In this document: in pieces, positions 6,372-14,392 of the stretch | How the letters are laid out: the number at the start of each line of letters is the position of its first letter | How positions within the stretch are numbered: the first letter of the stretch is position 1 | Assembly: GCA_944372275.1 (NCBI GenBank) | Contig: CALVYO010000017.1 | Coordinates: forward strand, 1-17,156 | DNA: 17,156 bases | Source: an uncultured Bacilli bacterium | GTDB taxonomy: Bacteria > Bacillota_I > Bacilli_A > RF39 > UBA660 | Direction of reading: 5' to 3' | Made by a program: the position numbers and the translations under genes | The notes under the pieces: model-generated | Seen by the model: only the letters and a program-made list of their open reading frames with translations | Told to the model about the DNA's origin: nothing | Databases searched by the model: none

Positions 6372-6397
6372 AGATGTGTCAAGTACACATCTTTTTT
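6372..6397 (+). terminator. Intrinsic terminator of the prepilin-like gene
   Basis: agatgtgt (6372-6379) and acacatct (6385-6392) form an 8-bp stem with loop caagt, followed by a run of T (to 6397). It separates the gene from the heat-shock operon. Confidence 0.8.
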
Positions 6398-6424
6398 GTG
6401 AAAAAAATATGAAATTTTAATTTT

Positions 6425-6451
6425 TTAGCACTCATATATTGACAATGCTAA
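6425..6451 (+). promoter_or_regulatory. CIRCE operator (HrcA binding site) with a degenerate right arm
   Basis: The left half TTAGCACTC (6425-6433) is a perfect CIRCE arm. After a 9-nt spacer the right half reads CAATGCTAA (6443-6451) against consensus GAGTGCTAA, matching 7 of 9. Position, spacing and the gene that follows (hrcA) make the call secure. HrcA bound here would cover the -35 element. Confidence 0.88.
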
Positions 6452-6467
6452 CATATAATAGTATAAT
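6439..6467 (+). promoter_or_regulatory. Sigma-A promoter of the hrcA operon
   Basis: Consensus TTGACA (6439-6444), a 17-nt spacer and consensus TATAAT (6462-6467). The -35 hexamer bridges the CIRCE spacer and right arm, so HrcA and RNA polymerase should compete. The leader to the hrcA ATG is about 37 nt. Confidence 0.88.
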
Positions 6468-6510
6468 GAAGTAGCAGTTAAGAAAATAGACTGCTAAAAG
6501 GTGGTGATTT

Positions 6511-7503
6511 ATGTTAAATGATAGACAAACTAAATTACTAAAAATAATTGTAGAAGATTATGTTAAAACTGCTAGACCAGTAAGTTCTAAAGCAATATGC
6601 GATATTTTAAATTGTTCTTCAGCAACAATAAGAAATGAAATGAGTTATTTAGAAGAAACTGGTTTGTTAGAAAAAACACATATATCTTCAGGAAGAGTAC
6701 CTAGTGAAAAAGGATATAGATATTATGTTGATCATATTTTAGAGCCTAGAGAATTAAATGGTGAAGATATGTTGAAATTACAAACAATTGTTAATAATTC
6801 ATCATTAATGTTAGATGATTATATAACTAAGAGTATGGAAATAGTGTCTGAAATGACTAATTTAACGGCTATAGTTTTAGGTAAATCTTCTAAAGATAAT
6901 TGTGTTAGTAAAGTAGAAGTTGTTCCTATTAACGAACATAATTTAATTGCTATTGTTATAACTGATAAAGGTCATGTTGAACATAAAAACTTAACTATTA
7001 AAGAAAATGTATCTATAAATGATATTAAACAAACAGTAGATTTGATTAATAAGATGATTATTGGTACACAATTAAATGAAGTAGGTAAAGTACTAGAATA
7101 TGAAGTAAAACCTATTATAGCTAAGTATGTTAAACAACATGAAGTATTATATAATGCTTTTTATACAGCGTTTACCGATTTTGCTAAAGAATCTGTTACA
7201 ATGACAGGTAGAAAAAATATGTTGATGCAACCAGAATTTAATAATGCTGATAAAATAAGAGATATCATTAGTAAGTTTGAAGATAAAGAAATAGTTGATA
7301 AAATAGAAGAAAATGATAATGGTATCAACATATATATTGGTAGTGAAACTGAATTTGATGATGATGTAACAATAGTAAAAATGAAATATGAGGCAAATGG
7401 TGAAGAAGGAACTATTGCTTTAGTAGGACCAAAAAGAATGGAATATGATAAAGTTATTGCTTTATTAGAATATATTAAAGAAAATATGAAAGAAGGTAAA
7501 TAA
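6511..7503 (+). CDS. hrcA: Heat-inducible transcription repressor HrcA
   Basis: A 330-residue repressor that binds CIRCE and represses the chaperone operon until heat stress. The N-terminal winged helix is clear: LNDRQTKLLKIIVEDYV, TARPVSSKAI, SSATIRNEMSYLEETGLLEK and HISSGRVPSEKGYRYYVD are the family's most conserved stretches. The remainder is the GAF-like dimerization region, including the VGPKRMEYDKVIALLEY segment near the C-terminus. The start follows AAAGGTGGTGA. It is the first gene of the operon, directly after the CIRCE site, so it is autoregulated. grpE starts 1 bp after its stop codon, pointing to translational coupling. Confidence 0.96.
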   Translation: MLNDRQTKLLKIIVEDYVKTARPVSSKAICDILNCSSATIRNEMSYLEETGLLEKTHISSGRVPSEKGYRYYVDHILEPRELNGEDMLKLQTIVNNSSLMLDDYITKSMEIVSEMTNLTAIVLGKSSKDNCVSKVEVVPINEHNLIAIVITDKGHVEHKNLTIKENVSINDIKQTVDLINKMIIGTQLNEVGKVLEYEVKPIIAKYVKQHEVLYNAFYTAFTDFAKESVTMTGRKNMLMQPEFNNADKIRDIISKFEDKEIVDKIEENDNGINIYIGSETEFDDDVTIVKMKYEANGEEGTIALVGPKRMEYDKVIALLEYIKENMKEGK

Positions 7504-7504
7504 A

Positions 7505-8128
7505 ATGGAAGAAGAAAAGAAACATCCAGAACATAAACATCATGAACATAAAGAGTGCAAATGTCATGAGCATCATGAACATAAACATGAAGAATGCAAG
7601 TGTCATGAACATGAACATAAACATGAAGAATGCAAGTGTCATGAACACAAACATGAAGAATGTAAATGTCATGAACATCCAGAACCACCACATGAAAAAA
7701 GAATTAAAGAATTAGAGGATAGTTTACTAAGAAGTAAAGCAGAATTTATAAACTATCGTAAAAGATTAGAAGAAGAACAATCAAGATTATTAAAATATTG
7801 TAATGAAGATTTAATTAAAGAGACATTACCTATTTTAGATAATTTTGAAAGAGCAATAAAGATGGATGATACTAATTTAGATGATGAAGTTTCTAAATTT
7901 TTATCAGGATTTAAAATGATTTACTGTAATTTAGTAAACATTTTAAAAAGTTATGGTGTCATTGAAATAGATGGCAACAATAAACCTTTTGATCCAACAT
8001 ACCACGAGGCTATTATGACAGAAAAGCGTGATGGTGTCCAACCAGGTATGGTACTTGAAGTATTACAAAAAGGTTATATTTTAAAAGATAAAGTTATTAG
8101 ACCAGCAATGGTTAAAGTTAGTGAATGA
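7505..8128 (+). CDS. grpE: GrpE nucleotide exchange factor with a His/Cys-rich N-terminal extension
   Basis: A 207-residue cochaperone that promotes ADP release from DnaK. Residues from about 64 on are a normal GrpE: a long helix with KAEFINYRKRLEEE, then LPILDNFERAIK, then the C-terminal beta-wing with FDPTYHEAIM and GYILKDKVIRPAMVKVS. Residues 7-63 are unusual. They hold about 20 His and 8 Cys, the Cys arranged as four CKC pairs (18/20, 31/33, 43/45, 53/55) inside repeats of HEHKHEECKC. GrpE N-termini are normally disordered and acidic; a run this rich in potential metal ligands is not typical. Zn, Ni or Cu binding is inference. GAAGGT near the end of hrcA is the ribosome-binding site. The stop is TGA. 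Confidence 0.93.
   Translation: MEEEKKHPEHKHHEHKECKCHEHHEHKHEECKCHEHEHKHEECKCHEHKHEECKCHEHPEPPHEKRIKELEDSLLRSKAEFINYRKRLEEEQSRLLKYCNEDLIKETLPILDNFERAIKMDDTNLDDEVSKFLSGFKMIYCNLVNILKSYGVIEIDGNNKPFDPTYHEAIMTEKRDGVQPGMVLEVLQKGYILKDKVIRPAMVKVSE
7574..7669 (+). repeat. Tandem repeats encoding HEHKHEECKC units in grpE
   Basis: Three near-identical units encode residues 24-33, 34-45 and 46-55 (10, 12 and 10 residues; the middle one carries an extra H-E pair). An earlier diverged copy (HEHKECKC) lies at residues 13-20. High DNA identity between units suggests expansion by slippage. Confidence 0.85.
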
Positions 8129-8142
8129 AAGGATGATTATAT

Positions 8143-9951
8143 ATGAGTAAAATTATAGGTATTGATTTAGGTACAACAAACAGTTGTGTTTGTGTATATG
8201 AAGGTGGAGAGGCTAAAGTTATAGCTAATCCAGAAGGAGAAAGAACAACTCCTTCAGTAGTGGCTTTTAAAAACGGTGAAATTATTGTTGGTGGAGCCGC
8301 TAAAAGACAAATGATTACAAATAAAGATACTATTTATTCTATTAAAAGATTAATGGGTACTAATGAAAAAGTAGAGGCTAATGGTAAGAAATATACTCCA
8401 CAAGAAATTTCTGCTATGATTTTAGGAGATTTAAAGAAAACAGCAGAAGCTTATTTAGGAGAAAAAGTTACTAAAGCAGTTATTACTGTTCCAGCATATT
8501 TCAATGATGCTCAAAGACAAGCAACTAAAGATGCTGGTAAGATTGCTGGCTTAGAAGTTGAAAGAATTATCAACGAACCAACTGCTGCCGCTTTAGCATA
8601 CGGACTAGATAAACAAGATGAAAATCAAACAGTTTTAGTTTATGACTTAGGTGGAGGAACATTCGATGTATCTATTCTTGAATTAGGTGATGGTGTATTC
8701 GAAGTTAAATCTACAAGTGGTAATAATAAATTAGGTGGCGATGATTTTGATAAGAGAATCATGGACTACTTAGTTGAACAATTTAAGAAAGAAAATAATA
8801 TTGATTTATCTAAAGATAAGATGGCAATGCAAAGAATTAAAGATGCTGCTGAAAAGGCTAAGAAAGATTTATCAGGAGTTACTACAACACAAATTAGTTT
8901 ACCATTCTTATCTCAAGGTGAAGATGGACCATTACACTTAGAAATGAGTTTGACAAGGGCTAAATTTGAAGAATTATGTCATGATTTATTTGAAAGTACT
9001 TTAGAACCAGTTAGAAAGGCTATGAAAGATGCTAAGTTATCTAAAAATGATATCGATAAAGTTATCTTAGTAGGTGGTTCTACTCGTATACCTAAGGTTC
9101 AAGAAATCATTAAAAATGAATTAGGAAAAGAACCATCTAAAGGTGTAAACCCTGATGAAGTAGTTGCTATGGGTGCTGCTATTCAAGGAGGTGTCTTAAC
9201 TGGTGATGTTAATGATATCGTATTACTAGATGTAACACCATTATCATTAGGTATTGAAACATTAGGTGGCGTATGTACTGTATTAATTCCAAGAAATACT
9301 ACGATTCCTACAAGTAAATCTGAAGTATTCTCAACTGCTGCTGATAATCAACCTGCTGTTGATATTCACATTTTACAAGGTGAAAGAAGTATGGCAAGTG
9401 ATAATAAGACATTAGGTAGATTCCAATTAACAGGAATTCCTGCTGCTCCAAGAGGTGTACCTCAAATTCAAGTAACATTTGATATTGATGCAAATGGTAT
9501 CGTTAATGTTAAAGCAAAAGATTTAGGTACTAATAAAGAACAAGCTATTACTATTACAGCAAGTACTAATTTATCTGATGAAGAAATCGATAAAATGGTA
9601 AAAGAGGCTGAAGCAAATCGTGAAGCAGATGAAAAGAGAAAAGAAGAAGCAGATATTAAAAATGAAGCAGAACAATTAATCTTTATGACTGAAAAATCAA
9701 TTAAAGATTTAGGTGATAAGATTGATTCTAAAGATAAAGAAAAGGCTGAAGATGAAATTAAAGAATTAAAAGAGGCTTTAGAAAAAGATAATTTAGATGA
9801 TATTAAATCTAAGAAAGAAAAATTAAATGAAACTGCTATGGCTTTTGCTACTAAAGTTTATGAAGAAGCTGCTAAGAAAGCCCAAGCAGAAAATAATACT
9901 GAATCTGATAAAAAAGATGATGTTCAAGATGCTGAATTTGAAGAAAAATAA
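8143..9951 (+). CDS. dnaK: Chaperone DnaK (Hsp70)
   Basis: A complete 602-residue Hsp70. The ATPase domain shows IGIDLGTTNSCV, the PAYFNDAQRQATKDAG stretch, YDLGGGTFDVSIL and VGGSTRIPKVQ. The linker VLLDVTPLSLGIE leads into the substrate-binding domain with the NTTIPTSKSEVFSTA and NKTLGRFQLTGIP strands. The helical lid ends in an acidic tail, DAEFEEK. The length matches Gram-positive DnaK, which lacks an N-terminal-domain insert found in proteobacterial homologues. It works with GrpE and DnaJ encoded on either side. AAGGATG precedes the ATG, 14 bp after grpE. A perfect stem-loop follows the stop codon. Confidence 0.98.
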   Translation: MSKIIGIDLGTTNSCVCVYEGGEAKVIANPEGERTTPSVVAFKNGEIIVGGAAKRQMITNKDTIYSIKRLMGTNEKVEANGKKYTPQEISAMILGDLKKTAEAYLGEKVTKAVITVPAYFNDAQRQATKDAGKIAGLEVERIINEPTAAALAYGLDKQDENQTVLVYDLGGGTFDVSILELGDGVFEVKSTSGNNKLGGDDFDKRIMDYLVEQFKKENNIDLSKDKMAMQRIKDAAEKAKKDLSGVTTTQISLPFLSQGEDGPLHLEMSLTRAKFEELCHDLFESTLEPVRKAMKDAKLSKNDIDKVILVGGSTRIPKVQEIIKNELGKEPSKGVNPDEVVAMGAAIQGGVLTGDVNDIVLLDVTPLSLGIETLGGVCTVLIPRNTTIPTSKSEVFSTAADNQPAVDIHILQGERSMASDNKTLGRFQLTGIPAAPRGVPQIQVTFDIDANGIVNVKAKDLGTNKEQAITITASTNLSDEEIDKMVKEAEANREADEKRKEEADIKNEAEQLIFMTEKSIKDLGDKIDSKDKEKAEDEIKELKEALEKDNLDDIKSKKEKLNETAMAFATKVYEEAAKKAQAENNTESDKKDDVQDAEFEEK

Positions 9952-9978
9952 GGAAGTTCTAGGTTGACTAGAACTTTC
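9952..9978 (+). other. Intergenic stem-loop between dnaK and pepF, no U-tract
   Basis: aagttctag (9954-9962) pairs perfectly with ctagaactt (9968-9976) around a 5-nt loop; a G-T and a G-C pair extend it to 9952-9978. No T-run follows, and AAAGGAG for the next gene comes soon after. It may stabilise the dnaK end of the transcript or mark a processing site, which would let dnaK be made in excess over downstream genes; this is inference. Confidence 0.6.
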
Positions 9979-9996
9979 TAGTATAAAGGAGAATAT

Positions 9997-11790
9997 ATGG
10001 GAAAATTACAAAAAACAAGAGATGAAATAGATATTAAGTATACATGGGATTTAACTTTAATTTATAAAACTGATAAAGAATTTTTAAAAGATTATGAAAA
10101 AGTAAGTAAAGAAATAAATGATATCACTAAATATCAAGGTATTTTAGTTAAAAGTGCTAGTAATTTATTAGGTTATTTAAAATTATTTAATGAATTAGAA
10201 AGAAAATTGTATAAATTATATTATTACGCTAATTTAAAAAATGACCAAGATACTACAAATACTAAATATCAAGAGTTGTTAGGTAAAGTTAAAAATTTAT
10301 TAACTAAATTTGAAGAGTTAGATGCTTATGCCGAACCAGAACTAATGAGTGTTGATTATGATTTAATTGAAAAATATTATAAAGAAGAAAAAGAATTAAA
10401 AGAGTATGAATTTGTTTTAAGTAATTTATTTAGATTTAAAAAACATATTTTATCTAAAGAAGTTGAAGAAGTTTTATCATCACTTAGTAATTCATTAAAT
10501 AATAGTAGTGAAACTTATGAATCTTTAACCGATTCTGATATGAAATTTGGAAATATTTTAAATGAAAATAATGAAGAAGTTGAACTAACCGAAAGTAATT
10601 ATAATGTATTTTTACATTCTAAAGATAGAAGAGTAAGAAAAGAAGCTTTCAATAGAGTTTTAACTACATATGGTGAATATAAAAATACCATTAGTTCTAC
10701 TTTTAGCGGTAATGTCGATACATTAACTACTTTAGCTAAGTTAAAAAAATATAATTCAAGTTTAGAGGCTTCATTATTTAGTGATAATGTTGATATTAAA
10801 GTATACAATAATTTAATTAAAACAGTTAAAGATAATTTAGATGTATTATATAAATACTTTAAATTAAAAAAAGATTTCTTAAAATTAGATGAGTTTCATC
10901 TATATGATCAATATGTTGAATTAGTTGAAGAAAATACTAAAACTTATACATTTCTTGAGGCTAAAGAATTAGTAATTGATGCTTTAAGTGTTTTAGGTGA
11001 AGATTATATTAAAAATTTAAATAAAGCATTTGATGAAAGATGGATCGATGTCTATAATAATAAAGGAAAAAGAGGGGGAGCTTATTCTAGTGGTTTTTAC
11101 GATACTAAACCTTATGTGTTACTTAATTATGAAGGAACCATTAATGATGTATCTACTTTAGCCCATGAATTAGGTCACTCTATGCATACTTATTATTCTT
11201 GTTTAAATAATCCATACCAATATTCTTCCTATAAAATATTTGTTGCTGAAGTAGCATCTACCGTAAATGAATTATTACTTAATTTTCATTTATTAAATAA
11301 AGGAAGTATTGAAGATAAAAAATATATTTTAAGTAACTTAATGAATCTATTTAAAGCCACTATTTATAGACAAACTATGTTTGCAGAATTTGAACGAGAT
11401 ATGCATAATTTGAAAGAACAAGGTGGCGTTTTAACTAATGAAGTATTATGCAATAATTATTATAAATTGAATTTGGATTATTTTGGTAAAGATGTCGTAG
11501 TTGATGATGAAATAAAATATGAATGGGAAAGAATACCACATTTCTATTATAATTTTTATGTTTATAAATATGCAATAGGTTTATCTTGTGCATGTTATAT
11601 TGTAGATAATATATTAAACAAAAAAGAACATGCCTTAGAAAATTATTTAAAATTTTTAAGTAGTGGTGGATCTGATTATCCAATTAATGAACTTAAAATA
11701 GCTGGTATTGATGTTACTAAAAAAGATGTTATTTTATCAGCAATTAAAATGTTTGATAGTTTTATTGAACAATTTAAAGAACTTATGTAA
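9997..11790 (+). CDS. pepF: Oligoendopeptidase F (M3 family metallopeptidase)
   Basis: A 597-residue cytoplasmic zinc peptidase of the M3B/PepF type, which cuts short peptides. The zinc motif HELGH is at 390-394 (H390, E391, H394), and E418 in FVAEVAST is the likely third ligand. The upstream RGGAYSSGFYDTKPYVLLNY stretch and the C-terminal IPHFYYNFYVYKYAIGLSCA segment are characteristic PepF sequences. Length fits the family (about 600). AAAGGAG lies just before the ATG. It stands between dnaK and dnaJ, 45 bp after dnaK and 12 bp before dnaJ. It is therefore probably heat-induced with the chaperones, which is unusual for this peptidase. Confidence 0.93.
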   Translation: MGKLQKTRDEIDIKYTWDLTLIYKTDKEFLKDYEKVSKEINDITKYQGILVKSASNLLGYLKLFNELERKLYKLYYYANLKNDQDTTNTKYQELLGKVKNLLTKFEELDAYAEPELMSVDYDLIEKYYKEEKELKEYEFVLSNLFRFKKHILSKEVEEVLSSLSNSLNNSSETYESLTDSDMKFGNILNENNEEVELTESNYNVFLHSKDRRVRKEAFNRVLTTYGEYKNTISSTFSGNVDTLTTLAKLKKYNSSLEASLFSDNVDIKVYNNLIKTVKDNLDVLYKYFKLKKDFLKLDEFHLYDQYVELVEENTKTYTFLEAKELVIDALSVLGEDYIKNLNKAFDERWIDVYNNKGKRGGAYSSGFYDTKPYVLLNYEGTINDVSTLAHELGHSMHTYYSCLNNPYQYSSYKIFVAEVASTVNELLLNFHLLNKGSIEDKKYILSNLMNLFKATIYRQTMFAEFERDMHNLKEQGGVLTNEVLCNNYYKLNLDYFGKDVVVDDEIKYEWERIPHFYYNFYVYKYAIGLSCACYIVDNILNKKEHALENYLKFLSSGGSDYPINELKIAGIDVTKKDVILSAIKMFDSFIEQFKELM

Positions 11791-11802
11791 GAAGGTGTAG
11801 TT

Positions 11803-12888
11803 ATGAAAAAAGATTATTATGAAATATTAGGTGTTTCTAAAACTGCTAGTCAAGATGAAATAAAATCAGCATTTAGAAAACTTGCTAAGAAATACCACCC
11901 TGATGTTTCTAAAGAAGAAAATGCTGCTGAAAAATTTAAAGAATGTCAAGAGGCTTATGCAGTATTATCAGACGAAAATAAAAGAAAACAATATGATCAA
12001 TATGGTCATGCGGCATTTGAAAATAATGGTGCTGGTGGCTATGATTTTTCAGGTTTTGATTTTTCTGATATATTTGGTGATATATTTGGATCAGGTTTTG
12101 GTTTTAATTTTGGCGGTAATACTAGAGGTAAATCAAGAGGACGAGATAAAGTTATGCGTGTTGATTTAACTTTTGAAGAAGCCGCTTTTGGTTGTAAAAA
12201 AACAATTAATTTAGATACATATACTGATTGTAGTGAGTGCCATGGTAAAGGTGGATTTGATGAAAGCATATGTTCTACTTGTCATGGTACAGGAACAGTA
12301 GCAGCTGAACAACGTACTTTATTTGGTACTTTTATGACTAAAACAACTTGTCCTAAATGTAAAGGAAAAGGACGATCTTATAAAAAAAGTTGTAGTAAAT
12401 GCTCTGGTACTGGTAAAGTAAGAGTAAATAAAGATATCGAAGTAAAAGTTCCTGCCGGGGTTGATACTGGTAATCAACAAAGAGTATCTGGTTATGGAGA
12501 ATATAGTGAATATGGTAGCGGTGATTTATATCTAGAATATCGAGTATTACCTCATCCTTTATTCGAAAGAAATGGTAATGATATTTATTTAGAAGTTCCT
12601 TTAACTATCACGGAAGCAGTTTTAGGATGTAAAAAAGAAATACCAACTATAAGTGGTACTGTTAAATTAACTATTGAACCAGGTAGTAATACGGGAGATA
12701 AATTAAGATTAAAAGGAAAAGGTGTTGAAGATGTCCATAGTTACCGTAAAGGTGATATGTACGTTGTTTTAAATGTAATTGTTCCAGATAAATTATCACG
12801 TGACCAAAAGAAATTATTTGAACAATTATCTAAAACTGATTTAGAAACAAAAGCATTTAATAAATTTAATAATTATATAAAAAAATAA
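11803..12888 (+). CDS. dnaJ: Chaperone DnaJ (Hsp40, type I)
   Basis: A 361-residue co-chaperone that delivers substrates to DnaK and stimulates its ATPase. The J domain spans residues 1-70 with HPD at 32-34. A Gly/Phe-rich linker covers about 74-105. The zinc domain has four CxxCxGxG repeats (Cys 143/146, 157/160, 183/186, 197/200), all intact. Two beta-sandwich substrate-binding domains follow, including GSGDLYLEYRVLPHPLFERNG split across them and VPDKLSRDQKKLFEQL near the end. GAAGGTG precedes the ATG, 12 bp after pepF. It is the last gene of the CIRCE operon and is followed by a terminator shared with the convergent neighbour. Confidence 0.97.
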   Translation: MKKDYYEILGVSKTASQDEIKSAFRKLAKKYHPDVSKEENAAEKFKECQEAYAVLSDENKRKQYDQYGHAAFENNGAGGYDFSGFDFSDIFGDIFGSGFGFNFGGNTRGKSRGRDKVMRVDLTFEEAAFGCKKTINLDTYTDCSECHGKGGFDESICSTCHGTGTVAAEQRTLFGTFMTKTTCPKCKGKGRSYKKSCSKCSGTGKVRVNKDIEVKVPAGVDTGNQQRVSGYGEYSEYGSGDLYLEYRVLPHPLFERNGNDIYLEVPLTITEAVLGCKKEIPTISGTVKLTIEPGSNTGDKLRLKGKGVEDVHSYRKGDMYVVLNVIVPDKLSRDQKKLFEQLSKTDLETKAFNKFNNYIKK

Positions 12889-12915
12889 GGGCTAAATTTT
12901 AGTCCTTATTTATTT
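12883..12915 (+). terminator. Intrinsic terminator after dnaJ, possibly bidirectional
   Basis: aaataagggcta (12883-12894) pairs with tagtccttattt (12900-12911) in a 12-bp stem with one G-U wobble and a 5-nt loop, followed by T-rich sequence. On the minus strand the wobble becomes an A-C mismatch, so it should work better for dnaJ than for the convergent gene, although an A-rich run on the other side supplies U residues there too. Confidence 0.75.
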
Positions 12916-14311
12916 TTATTTCTATAAATTTATATTGGTCTTTATATTGATTAAATAATGTTCCAACTGTTCCTGTTAATTCAGGATTTTCAGTAATTAC
13001 ATATCTATTGAACGAAATTGTCGTTAATTCAGGATAACTAGTTTTGAATGTTTCTAATTCATCTGGATATAAAAATTCAACAACTGATAAAATTGATTTA
13101 TAAGTTAAATTAGTTAAGTTATCTTTTTCAGCGATAACAATTGTAGTAGTTTTATCATCACCATATTTGTAAAACATTAAATTACCTTTATCAAATTGCG
13201 CACTTCCAGAGTCTTTAATAAAACTTTCATATTTTTTTAAATCGGTTGTTTCAATATACATTGTTTTTAAACTTGATGTATCAATTTTTTTATCGATATT
13301 GATGCTTATATCAATAATTTCATTATTAATAATATAAGTTATTCCATCAATTTGAGCAGTTGTAAAATCGATTGAACTTAACAAACTATATGTTTCATTT
13401 TCTGGTGTACCATGGAATTGTCCAATGTTATCTGCTATTACTAAGAATAAAATATTAGCAGTTAAATCAGAAGTATTAATAGTAGTTTTCAACATTCTAT
13501 TTTCTAATAAATATTCATATGAAGTAGGTACATCAGATTCCAGAGTTTTTACAGATATAATCAATTTATTGTTATCAATATTTGCATTTATTTCATTAGT
13601 TTCTTGTAATTGCTTGATAATTGAATTATTATTAAAATTATTTAAAATATCATTTAAAGTTATTGAAGTAGTTTCTGGTTCTTCTACAGGTTCGTTTGGT
13701 GTAGGAGTAGGTGTTGGTGAAGAATCTGATTTATTAAAGAAAATGAAATATACAGCCGCTGCTATACCAATTATTACGATTATCAATAGTAATAGGATAA
13801 TTAATTTATTAGATTTTTTCTTTGGTTGATTATCTGGTTCTGAGACAGGTTGTTCTTCATCATCCTTTTTTGGAATTTGTTTTTCAATTAATTCTTCAGT
13901 TTTCATTATTTCATCAGGATTTAATGGATTTACAATATTCAGTTTTGTATTTTGGTTAGGTTGTATTGTTTGAGTAGGTTGCACTGGTTGAGTAGGTTGA
14001 ACCGGTTGAGCAGGTTGTGTAGGTTGTGCAGGTTGTGCAGGTTGCACAGATTGTACAGATTGTACAGGTTGTGCAGGTTGTGTAGGTTGTGCAGGTTGTG
14101 CAGGTTGTGTAGGTTGTGCAGGTTGTGTAGGTTGTGCAGGTTGTGCAGGTTGTGTAGGTTGTGCAGGTTGTGCAGGTTGAACTGTTTGAACTGGTTGAAC
14201 TGATTGTGCAGGTTGCACAGATTGTACAGGTTGTGTAGGTTGTGTAGATTGAACTGGTTGATTATTTATATTGTTTTGATTATTTGTATTATTTAATGAA
14301 TTGTCATTCAT
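12899..14311 (-). CDS. Single-pass membrane protein with Pro-Gln repeat cytoplasmic region
   Basis: A 470-residue protein I do not recognise as a named family. Residues 1-17 are Asn-rich. Residues 18-120 are a low-complexity tract of QPA, QPT, QPV and QSV triplets. Residues 121-165 are acidic and end in PKKKSNK. A strongly hydrophobic helix spans about 170-192. A Ser/Thr/Pro linker (SSPTPTPTPNEPVEEPE) leads to an extracytoplasmic domain of about 250 residues with alternating strands and no Cys. The positive residues before the helix predict an inside N-terminus. AAGGGGAAG precedes the ATG. It follows the penicillin-binding protein gene on the same strand, so a cell-envelope role is possible but unproven. 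The repeat tract lies before the membrane helix, so it should be cytoplasmic, not wall-spanning. Confidence 0.8.
   Translation of the reverse strand: MNDNSLNNTNNQNNINNQPVQSTQPTQPVQSVQPAQSVQPVQTVQPAQPAQPTQPAQPAQPTQPAQPTQPAQPAQPTQPAQPVQSVQSVQPAQPAQPTQPAQPVQPTQPVQPTQTIQPNQNTKLNIVNPLNPDEIMKTEELIEKQIPKKDDEEQPVSEPDNQPKKKSNKLIILLLLIIVIIGIAAAVYFIFFNKSDSSPTPTPTPNEPVEEPETTSITLNDILNNFNNNSIIKQLQETNEINANIDNNKLIISVKTLESDVPTSYEYLLENRMLKTTINTSDLTANILFLVIADNIGQFHGTPENETYSLLSSIDFTTAQIDGITYIINNEIIDISINIDKKIDTSSLKTMYIETTDLKKYESFIKDSGSAQFDKGNLMFYKYGDDKTTTIVIAEKDNLTNLTYKSILSVVEFLYPDELETFKTSYPELTTISFNRYVITENPELTGTVGTLFNQYKDQYKFIEIKINKD
13952..14260 (-). repeat. Degenerate 9-bp tandem repeat encoding Gln-Pro-X
   Basis: About 34 consecutive 9-bp units of the type CAACCTGCA or CAACCTACA (minus strand) encode QPA/QPT/QPV, with scattered QSV variants. 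Higher-order blocks of QPAQPAQPT recur. Length is likely to vary between strains by slippage; a reading frame on the other strand is a by-product. Confidence 0.9.
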
Positions 14312-14341
14312 TTATATCTTCCCCTTTTCTATCATACTAAC

Positions 14342-14371
14342 ATTATATCACTAAAAATAATTAATAGACAA
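14342..14371 (-). promoter_or_regulatory. Candidate promoter of the Pro-Gln repeat membrane protein gene
   Basis: On the minus strand, TTGTCT (14366-14371) lies 18 nt before a perfect TATAAT (14342-14347). The leader to the ATG at 14311 is about 24 nt and includes the AAGGGGAAG ribosome-binding site. It suggests the gene can be transcribed apart from the upstream penicillin-binding protein gene. Confidence 0.55.
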
Positions 14372-14392
14372 TATAAAAAACAAAAAAATACA

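Noticed and set aside
4612..6510. Complete DGR (reverse transcriptase, template repeat, accessory protein) around the variable gene
   Set aside because: No reverse transcriptase motif or template-like third copy of the patch is visible anywhere in the window; only candidate targets are present.
7161..7693. Two open frames on the minus strand rich in Met/Phe or His/Val repeats
   Set aside because: They are antisense to the hrcA end and the grpE His/Cys repeat, which is a clear coding sequence on the plus strand.
9964..9985. Internal promoter before pepF (TTGACT ... TATAAA)
   Set aside because: The spacer is only about 12 nt, and the TTGACT lies in the loop and arm of the stem-loop.
13952..14203. 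Open frame on the plus strand encoding repeated RLC units
   Set aside because: It is the reverse complement of the Gln-Pro-X repeat; it has no ribosome-binding site and no independent composition.
13952..14260. CRISPR-like array
   Set aside because: Units are 9 bp, contiguous, without spacers, in frame and coding; no cas genes are present.
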